DNA from: Anaerolineae bacterium
GTDB taxonomy: Bacteria > Chloroflexota > Anaerolineae > 4572-78 > J111
NCBI GenBank assembly: GCA_023382535.1
Contig: JAHDWA010000042.1
Span: 1-64,000, forward strand
Direction: 5' to 3'
Length of the DNA stretch: 64,000 nucleotides
Part shown: piece by piece, positions 54,306 to 60,554 of the stretch
Numbering within the stretch: the stretch's first letter is position 1
Layout: every line of letters begins with the position of its first letter
Notes under the pieces: generated by a model
What the model was told of the DNA's origin: nothing
The model's database searches: none
What the model saw: the letters and a program-made list of their open reading frames with translations, nothing else
Position numbers and translations under genes: made by a program

Positions 54306-54629
54306 ATGAGCAGCCATTCCCCTCATATCAGCCAAGCATTTCAAACGTTTATGACCGAAGCTCACGGGCATGCTCAGGCCTGGGCGACCATGTGCCAGGC
54401 GCTTGAGCAGACCAACGCCCTGGACACGAAAACCGGTGAACTAGCCTACCTGGCCGTCCTGGCAGCGCTGCGCCTAAAAAGCGGTATTCCGTTCCACGTG
54501 GAAGCGGCCAAAAGAGCCGGCGCTTCGCGGGAAGAGGTTATTAGCGCCATCCTGGTCGGCCTGCCGGTTGCCGGCCATGGAGTGGTCCAGGCACTGCCAA
54601 TGGCAGTGGCCGCCTATGATGCGGAGTGA
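54306..54629 (+). CDS. carboxymuconolactone decarboxylase (CMD) family protein
   Basis: A 107-residue AhpD/CMD-like protein. KTGELAYLAVLAALRLKSGIPFHVEAAKRAGASREEVISAI matches the conserved region, with His in place of the peroxidase CxxC (PFHVEAAK), so the alkylhydroperoxidase activity is unlikely. Function may be a decarboxylase or an orphan fold. AAAGGAG precedes the ATG. Next to two other tiny genes. Confidence 0.78.
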   Translation: MSSHSPHISQAFQTFMTEAHGHAQAWATMCQALEQTNALDTKTGELAYLAVLAALRLKSGIPFHVEAAKRAGASREEVISAILVGLPVAGHGVVQALPMAVAAYDAE

Positions 54630-54676
54630 GACTTAAGAATGAGGGTTAATTCAAATATTGAAAAAGGAGGTTTTTT

Positions 54677-54706
54677 ATGACGGGTACAAAAGAATATCGA
54701 ATTTAA
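54677..54706 (+). CDS. possible 9-residue leader or remnant ORF
   Basis: AAAAAGGAGG followed by six T and an ATG gives a perfect translation start, but the frame MTGTKEYRI ends after nine codons. It may be a leader peptide for the dodecin gene 45 bases on, or the first bases of a gene that was lost. Confidence 0.3.
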   Translation: MTGTKEYRI

Positions 54707-54751
54707 CCAACCCATTGAATAACTTTTAAATTGAATAGAAGGAGAATTGCC

Positions 54752-54970
54752 ATGGCTGAGCATAGCTTTTACAAAATCATTGAGTTAGTCGGCACCAGCA
54801 AGGTTTCCTGGGAAGATGCCGCCAGGGCGGCGGTGCTGGCAACGGCCCAAACGGTGCGTGACCTGCGGGTGGCCGAAGTCAAACAGTTTGATCTGAGAGT
54901 TGAGGATGGCAACGTCATCTATCGGGTTAAATTGGATGTCTCTTTCAAGGTAGAAGGTCACGAGGTATAG
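54752..54970 (+). CDS. dodecin family protein
   Basis: A 72-residue protein. YKIIELVGTSKVSWEDAARAAVLATAQTVRDLRVAEVKQFDLRV is split here but clearly matches the dodecin fold, a dodecamer that binds and buffers flavins or CoA. The C-terminus VIYRVKLDVSFKVEG is standard. AAGGAG precedes the ATG. The flavin-stacking Trp (VSWEDA) is present. Confidence 0.88.
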   Translation: MAEHSFYKIIELVGTSKVSWEDAARAAVLATAQTVRDLRVAEVKQFDLRVEDGNVIYRVKLDVSFKVEGHEV

Positions 54971-55103
54971 GTTTGTCTCAGTCCAGCCTCACCGCTCGCT
55001 CTAGCCTGGGTGAATTTTGGCTGGGACTCGGTGGGGCTGAGGATGAACCAACTTTCCAGGCTGTCTTTTTTTAAGGGCCTGCCCCGGCCCAAAGGAGGTT
55101 AAA

Positions 55104-55817
55104 ATGTCCCATCTTTTTATAGAGTTGTATGAGCAAGTGGGCGATCGTTTTCCGTGCTGCACCCTGGCCGACCATGAGTTGCACTCCCGCCAATACTTCT
55201 TTGACCTGCACCCGCGGGGTGTGGCCGATCGCGCTACCCGGGTCGTCGTGCGGCCCGGCCCGGAATATCGCACCGGCGACCATATTCGCCTGCTGGATCG
55301 GGCCAGGCTCAGTCACACCGATGCAGTGGCCGTTGATCCGGCCATTGCCGCCGATGTGGATTTAAACAGCGTCTTGTTTGACCATCATGGCTTTGCCGGG
55401 CGGGCCGAAGCCGTGGTAGTTGTTACTAACCCCAATCCCGACAGCAGTTACCGGCTGCGGATGAGCCTGTACGACCAGGTTGGGCAGTTGTGGCCTTCGC
55501 TGATTTTTTATGACTGGGAATACCCGCTTGATGAACCCATTGCCGACTTGAGCCAGTTTCATTTTGAGCAGAAGGCGGCCTTTATCCGGGTCGAGGCCGG
55601 ACCCGCTTACCAGTCCGGCGACCGGGTTATTCTGCGCGAAAGCCGAGGCACCGGCACACCCAGCCAGGCCCTGGAACCAGGTGACTATGATTTGACTGAT
55701 TGGCTGCTGCCCGTTGCCGAAGTTAGCCCGTGGCAGCCGCATAATCTGCGCCAATCCTGGGCCGAAACGGTTGCTGCCATGGAGCTTGACCTGCAACCGC
55801 GTCTGCTCTGGCATTAG
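55104..55817 (+). CDS. hypothetical protein with two repeated beta-domains
   Basis: A 237-residue protein of unknown function. Its halves repeat: FIELYEQVGDRFPC to VVVRPGPEYRTGDHIRLLDRA (about 5-68) and MSLYDQVGQLWPS to IRVEAGPAYQSGDRVILRES (about 121-191). Both share LYxQVG, then a basic/acidic loop and a GPxYxxGD turn. The LY start and GD-type turn loosely recall beta/gamma-crystallin-like Greek keys, which is speculation. No signal peptide. AAAGGAGG before the ATG. Confidence 0.6.
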   Translation: MSHLFIELYEQVGDRFPCCTLADHELHSRQYFFDLHPRGVADRATRVVVRPGPEYRTGDHIRLLDRARLSHTDAVAVDPAIAADVDLNSVLFDHHGFAGRAEAVVVVTNPNPDSSYRLRMSLYDQVGQLWPSLIFYDWEYPLDEPIADLSQFHFEQKAAFIRVEAGPAYQSGDRVILRESRGTGTPSQALEPGDYDLTDWLLPVAEVSPWQPHNLRQSWAETVAAMELDLQPRLLWH

Positions 55818-55895
55818 CTTGCCTGTTGCCCCTCTGTTGGTTGGTCTGAGGACGGCAGTACCAGCAGGATGATTTTTCCCCGGTGTTAAACGGGT

Positions 55896-57203
55896 TTAGT
55901 GATGGAAGCGAGGCAGCCATTGCTGTTGGGCAGCCAGCAGCGCGTCGGCTAACGCTTCCGCCTGCTGGCGGGTTAAAACGTGCCCTTCGGCCAGGAGGGC
56001 CTGGACCAGGAGATGATAATCTCCGCCGAGGGCCGCGGCTGCGGTTAATTCCTGCACGCCAATAACGCGCTGCAAGATGGCGGTAATGCCCGGTGGCAAA
56101 GCGCCAAAGTTCAGCGAGTGGAACCCAGAAGCATTGACCAGCGTCGTTCCTTCCAGCACCGCTCCGGGCGGGAGGTTGCTTACCTGGCCGGTGTTGGGCA
56201 GGTTGACTGAGTAGAAACCGTTGGCATCGTTCCAGATGGCGCGTAGAATCTCGACCAGTTGGGAATGCTCGCCTGCTTCGTTCCCTTTAGCCGGCGGGAC
56301 AAATCCGTAGGCTTCATTGGCCATTTGCTCAAAGATTTTGTCACCCCACTCGATGACTCCTTCAAAGGAGATGGCGTCCACTCCCAGAGTCCGGCCATGA
56401 TAACCTTGCTGACCATGCCAGCCGGGGAAGAACTCGACCACGTGGCGGTCAAGAACTGCCGGAAAGGCGTCGAAAACCTGGAATAAATCCCACGAGACCG
56501 GATTCTTAGCCACCACTTCTGGTTTTTCGGCCATTTTCTGCCGCACCAGTGGCCAGGCATCCCGGCCCTGGTAGCGCAGCTCGGTGATCCAGGTCAGGTG
56601 GTTCACCCCGATTGCCGCCGACCAGAGCGCCTCTGCCGGGACATCAAGGAAGCGAGCCAGGTAATCATGCACTTCCTTGACGCCAATGCACAAGCCGACG
56701 ACCGGCGCTGGTGTTGCCTGACGAATGGCCCGGCAAATAACAGACATGGGGTTGGAGTAGTTAATAAAGATCGCCTCTGGGCAGAGCCTGACAATATCGT
56801 TGGCAATCTCCACCATGGGTGGAACCATGCGCAGGGCACGGGAAATGCCGCCCGGCATGTAAGTATCGCCCACCGGCTGCGCAATGCCGAACTGGCGCGG
56901 GATGAAAACATCCTGCTCCCAGGCGCGGCGGCCGCCCACCCCGATGCAGGCGACTACGGCATCTGCCCCGGCTAACAAATCCCGGCGATCCTCGGCAGCG
57001 CGCACGATAACAGGCGCTTCGTTCATTTCTATGAGCCGTTGGGACAATCGGGTGGCAATATCCAGATTTTCCGCGTTGATATCCACCAAACGCAGTTCCC
57101 ACTCGCCCCCATCGGTAACTAAATGTTGCACCAGCCCCCGCGTGAACATGGCGCTGCCAGCGCCAATAAGTACCAGATTTTTGCGAAGAGATGTTGTGGT
57201 CAT
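55896..57203 (-). CDS. glycoside hydrolase family 4 (alpha-galactosidase-like)
   Basis: A 435-residue GH4 enzyme, a NAD- and metal-dependent glycosidase (alpha-galactosidase, alpha-glucosidase or 6-phospho-type). Seen: VLIGAGSAMFTRGLVQHL (NAD binding), NYSNPMSVICRAI, GLCIGVKEVHDYL with the metal Cys, and GVNHLTWITEL with the metal His. In many members the Cys is in CHS; here it is CIG. AAAGGATC lies before the ATG. It diverges from the ABC sugar transporter at 57806, and both seem to share LacI-type operators, so the transporter probably imports the glycoside. Confidence 0.85.
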   Translation of the reverse strand: MTTTSLRKNLVLIGAGSAMFTRGLVQHLVTDGGEWELRLVDINAENLDIATRLSQRLIEMNEAPVIVRAAEDRRDLLAGADAVVACIGVGGRRAWEQDVFIPRQFGIAQPVGDTYMPGGISRALRMVPPMVEIANDIVRLCPEAIFINYSNPMSVICRAIRQATPAPVVGLCIGVKEVHDYLARFLDVPAEALWSAAIGVNHLTWITELRYQGRDAWPLVRQKMAEKPEVVAKNPVSWDLFQVFDAFPAVLDRHVVEFFPGWHGQQGYHGRTLGVDAISFEGVIEWGDKIFEQMANEAYGFVPPAKGNEAGEHSQLVEILRAIWNDANGFYSVNLPNTGQVSNLPPGAVLEGTTLVNASGFHSLNFGALPPGITAILQRVIGVQELTAAAALGGDYHLLVQALLAEGHVLTRQQAEALADALLAAQQQWLPRFHH

Positions 57204-57242
57204 CGGTGATCCTTTCTAGATTAAGTTGGAATAGTTTGGTTG

Positions 57243-57266
57243 GCTCAGATCGTTAACGACCTGAGC
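57243..57266. promoter_or_regulatory. 24-bp palindromic operator candidate
   Basis: A centre TCGTTAACGA within arms GCTCAG and CTGAGC; only one position pair of the 24 bp is mismatched. It lies 40-63 bases upstream of the GH4 start. No matching regulator gene is in the window. Confidence 0.5.
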
Positions 57267-57276
57267 TTAGGTACCT

Positions 57277-57294
57277 GGTCCAAACCGTTGGACC
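57277..57294. promoter_or_regulatory. LacI-type operator candidate near the GH4 gene
   Basis: GGTCCAA and TTGGACC surround ACCG, giving an AACCGTT core like the AAnCGnTT LacI-family consensus. It lies 74 bases before the GH4 ATG. The rest of 57295-57620 has no gene; a 9-base GAAGTACCG word occurs twice at about 57568 and 57591. Confidence 0.5.
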
Positions 57295-57627
57295 GGTTGA
57301 TGTTCACTGCCCGGATGGATTGAACAATTGAGTCCAGAAACACCGGGTTGAGTGTAGCTAGCAGCCCAATTCGCCCGTATTGGGGTTATGGTTGGGGAGC
57401 TTGAGAGTCCAGTTCATAGGGCCAAAGCCCGGCGACCATTAGAGAGGCTAACAGTCGTTTTCATTCCAGAGAGGATAAACGCAGGATAACAGAAAACCCA
57501 GGTAACTCAAGAAGAACCGTTACTCAATACTGTAATTATACTGAAAAATTGATAAAAATCCAGAGACAGAAGTACCGAACTGCTTTACCCCGAAGTACCG
57601 GTAAGACTGCACGCTTATTCTAACCTT

Positions 57628-57655
57628 TTGACACATTCTTAATTTGTGTTATTAT
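57628..57655 (+). promoter_or_regulatory. promoter for the sugar ABC transporter
   Basis: Perfect TTGACA (57628-57633), a 16-base spacer and TATTAT (57650-57655, five of six). The start would be near 57662, directly at the palindromic operator 57663-57686, a repressor arrangement. Confidence 0.6.
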
Positions 57656-57662
57656 TAAGCTT

Positions 57663-57686
57663 GCAAACGGTTGCGCAACCGTTTGC
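57663..57686. promoter_or_regulatory. perfect 24-bp palindromic LacI-type double operator
   Basis: The halves GCAAACGGTTGC and GCAACCGTTTGC are exact reverse complements. Each half by itself also fits AAnCGnTT (AAACGGTT and AACCGTTT), so two LacI-family sites are side by side. It overlaps the likely transcription start of the transporter. Confidence 0.65.
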
Positions 57687-57805
57687 TAACTTCTGCCCTG
57701 ATAACACCTGCGGTCATTTCACGTTCTTTGACTGGAGCAGCTATACAGCGTTACAGCCCGATCATCTAGTCAACGAAGCTAGACTTAACGACAAGGAAAG
57801 TATGT

Positions 57806-59374
57806 ATGGATAAACCGGCTGTATTACTCCATATGGAAAATGTCAGTAAATCATTCCCCGGCGTGCAGGCGCTCGACCAGGTGAGCCTGGAAGTGGGGGC
57901 AGGCGAAATTTTGGGCCTCATCGGGGAAAACGGCGCGGGCAAATCTACTCTCATGAAGATTTTGTCCGGCGTTTACCAGATGGACAGCGGCCAAATCTAT
58001 CTCCTGGGCCAGCCTGTCCAGATTCAAAATCCTCACCATGCCCAACAGCTCGGTATTTCCATCATTTACCAGGAATTTAATCTGATGCCCAACTTGACGG
58101 TCATGGAGAATGTTTACATTGGCCGTGAGCCGGGCTATTTGTTTGTTGACCGCCGCCAGCTCCAGGATCGGACCCAGCAGTTGCTTGACCGCCTGGGTGT
58201 CCATCTCAGGCCGACCGCTCTGGTGCGTGATTTGTCGGTGGCCGAACAGCAGATGGTCGAGATTGCCAAGGCGCTCTCGCTGGAGGTGCGGGTTATCATT
58301 ATGGATGAGCCGACCTCGGCCCTGAGCGAAACCGAAGTTCACATTCTGTTTGGCGTCGTTCAGGAGCTTAAGCGGGATGGTATCGGCGTGATCTTTATCT
58401 CGCACCGGCTGGACGAGGTTCGCACCCTGTGTGACCGCATCACCGTCCTGCGCGATGGCCGCAACGTGGGCGATATGGATGCCAAAACCGCCACCGAGGA
58501 CCAAATCATCCGGCTGATGGTCGGGCGTCCCCTCAATCAATTTTTCCACACCGAAAGCCATAAAATCCAGGCCGACCGGGAGGCCGTCGGCGATATTGCC
58601 CTGGAAGTCCGCGGGCTGACCCGCACCGGCAGTAATTTGGACCCCAACGCGACTGTGTTAAATAACATCAGCTTTCAACTGCGGCGTGGTGAGATTTTGG
58701 GGCTGGCCGGGCTGGTGGGGGCCGGGCGAACCGAGGTGGTGCGCACAATTTTTGGGGCGGATGCCAGCGATGCCGGGGAAATCTATATCGAAGGGGAGCA
58801 GGTAGACATTCGTTCCCCGCTGGACGCCATTCGTCACGGCATCGGCTTTGTCCCGGAAGATCGCAAAGAGCAAGGGCTGGTGCTCAGCCTGGCCGTGCGG
58901 GAGAACGTCGCACTCTCCAATCTGGATCAACTTTCCCAATTTGGTTTTGTCAAATTGTCCCAGGAGCGGGAACAGGTGCAGGAGTATGTCAAACGCCTCC
59001 AGATTCGCACCCCCAGCCTGGAACAGCTTGTTCTCAATTTGAGCGGTGGCAACCAGCAGAAGGTCGTCATTTCCAAGTGGTTAATGTTGCAGCCGAAGAT
59101 TCTGATCATGGATGAACCCACGCGGGGCATTGACGTCGGCGCCAAGGCCGAAATCTATGCGCTGATGAACCAACTGGCCCAGAGTGGCGTCGGAATTATT
59201 ATGATCTCGTCGGAGCTGCCGGAACTGCTGGCGATGAGCGACCGGATAGTCTGCCTGTCGGCGGGCCGGGTGACAGGGGTACTCAATCGCGACGAAGCCA
59301 CCCCGGAACGGGTCATGCGTTACTGTACCTTAAAACAGGGTCAGACTATAGAAGAGGGAGCAATTTTATCATGA
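57806..59374 (+). CDS. ribose-type ABC transporter ATP-binding protein
   Basis: A 522-residue duplicated ATPase (RbsA/MglA/XylG type). First half: Walker [10 protein letters not shown] (residues 45-53), Q-loop IIYQEFN, LSVAEQQMVEIAKAL, Walker B VIIMDEPTSAL. Second half: LGLAGLVGAGRTEVVRTIFGA (Walker A lacking Lys, as usual in this type), LNLSGGNQQKVVISKWLM and LIMDEPTRGID. It powers sugar import. It overlaps the permease start by 4 bases (ATGA). Likely controlled by the 57663-57686 operator. Confidence 0.92.
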   Translation: MDKPAVLLHMENVSKSFPGVQALDQVSLEVGAGEILGLIGENGAGKSTLMKILSGVYQMDSGQIYLLGQPVQIQNPHHAQQLGISIIYQEFNLMPNLTVMENVYIGREPGYLFVDRRQLQDRTQQLLDRLGVHLRPTALVRDLSVAEQQMVEIAKALSLEVRVIIMDEPTSALSETEVHILFGVVQELKRDGIGVIFISHRLDEVRTLCDRITVLRDGRNVGDMDAKTATEDQIIRLMVGRPLNQFFHTESHKIQADREAVGDIALEVRGLTRTGSNLDPNATVLNNISFQLRRGEILGLAGLVGAGRTEVVRTIFGADASDAGEIYIEGEQVDIRSPLDAIRHGIGFVPEDRKEQGLVLSLAVRENVALSNLDQLSQFGFVKLSQEREQVQEYVKRLQIRTPSLEQLVLNLSGGNQQKVVISKWLMLQPKILIMDEPTRGIDVGAKAEIYALMNQLAQSGVGIIMISSELPELLAMSDRIVCLSAGRVTGVLNRDEATPERVMRYCTLKQGQTIEEGAILS

Positions 59375-60396
59375 CGACAAGTTCACCATCCGTGGAAGGT
59401 ACAGGCAAGGGCAAGCAGTCAGATCTTTTGTCGTATTTTAGCCGCTTTGGGGCCTTTATCTTTCTGATCGTGCTGTGTATTATTTTTGCCTCGTTAAATC
59501 CGGCGTTTCTCAAACCGACGAATATTTTTAACGTGCTGCGCCAGGTTTCCATCTACGGCTTGCTGGCTATTGGGATGACCTTTGTGATCCTGACGGCCGG
59601 GATTGATCTGTCCATTGGCTCGCTGCTGGCCCTGGCCGGCCTGGTCAGCGCGGCGGTTGAGAAAGGCGCAACCGGGCTGCTCACCGGCGGCGCGGCGGGT
59701 GAGTCGGGCGGTTACGGCTTGCCGGCAGCGATTTTGGCGGCGGTGGCGGTGGGGCTGCTGGGCGGGCTGCTGCAAGGCCTCGCCGTCAGCAAGCTGAAAG
59801 TGCCGCCGTTCATCGTTACCCTGGGCGGGCTGTCCGCCTTCCGGGGGGCCGCCCTGGTTTTTTCCAACGGGCAGCCGATCAGCGCCTTCCGGGAAGAGTA
59901 CCGTTATTGGGGCCAGGGTTTGATCGGCCCGGTGCCGGTGCCGGTAATTATTTTCCTCAGTTTTGCCATCATCGCTTTTATCATCCTGCGCTATAGTAAA
60001 TATGGCCGCCATATCTACGCGGTGGGCGGTAATAAGGAGGCGGCCCGGCTGTCCGGCCTGAACGTTGACCGGCTGATTTTGAGCGTCTATGTGATTACTG
60101 GTTTCTTTGCCGGTTTATCGGGCTTTTTGCTCTCCTCGCGCCTGAATTCGGCGGAGCAGGTGGCCGGGGTCGGCTATGAACTAACGGTTATCGCTGGAGT
60201 TGTCATCGGCGGGACCAGCCTGTTTGGCGGCGAGGGCGGCATCTTCGGCACGGTGGTCGGAATTGTGCTGATCGGCGTCCTGGCTAACGGCCTGACTCTG
60301 ATGAATGTTTCTTCGTATTACCAGCAGATTATTATTGGTTTGATTATCGTCTTGGCTGTTTTCTTTGACCAATTTATTAAACGCCGCCGCCGGTAA
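59371..60396 (+). CDS. ribose-type ABC transporter permease
   Basis: A 341-residue inner-membrane permease of the RbsC type with about ten helices. GMTFVILTAGIDLSIGSLLALAGLV is the family signature, and GGNKEAARLSGLNVDRLIL is the cytoplasmic loop that contacts the ATPase. The end FFDQFIKRRRR is cytoplasmic. The start overlaps the ATPase stop. Completes the core of an importer with 57806 and the binding protein at 60555. Confidence 0.92.
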   Translation: MTTSSPSVEGTGKGKQSDLLSYFSRFGAFIFLIVLCIIFASLNPAFLKPTNIFNVLRQVSIYGLLAIGMTFVILTAGIDLSIGSLLALAGLVSAAVEKGATGLLTGGAAGESGGYGLPAAILAAVAVGLLGGLLQGLAVSKLKVPPFIVTLGGLSAFRGAALVFSNGQPISAFREEYRYWGQGLIGPVPVPVIIFLSFAIIAFIILRYSKYGRHIYAVGGNKEAARLSGLNVDRLILSVYVITGFFAGLSGFLLSSRLNSAEQVAGVGYELTVIAGVVIGGTSLFGGEGGIFGTVVGIVLIGVLANGLTLMNVSSYYQQIIIGLIIVLAVFFDQFIKRRRR

Positions 60397-60404
60397 GCTG
60401 ACTG

Positions 60405-60468
60405 TCAAGCGGGCGTAGGACAAGTTGCCAACTTGTCTTACCAAGCGGTCATTTTTGAAAGGAGGTGA
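60405..60468. other. CAAGTTG hairpin and orphan ribosome site
   Basis: GGACAAGTTG and CAACTTGTC (about 60417-60437) form a hairpin. AAAGGAGGTGA at 60458-60468 is a perfect anti-SD match with no start codon at proper distance; the next ATG (60491) gives a 22-codon frame that overlaps the binding-protein start. A leader peptide or RNA-level control is possible. Confidence 0.35.
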
Positions 60469-60554
60469 GAAGCGACGCGCAAACTTAATCATGTGGCGAA
60501 GGTTCAAAGTAGGACGATCAACAGTCATTAAATTACCCCAAGGAGGAGTAACTT

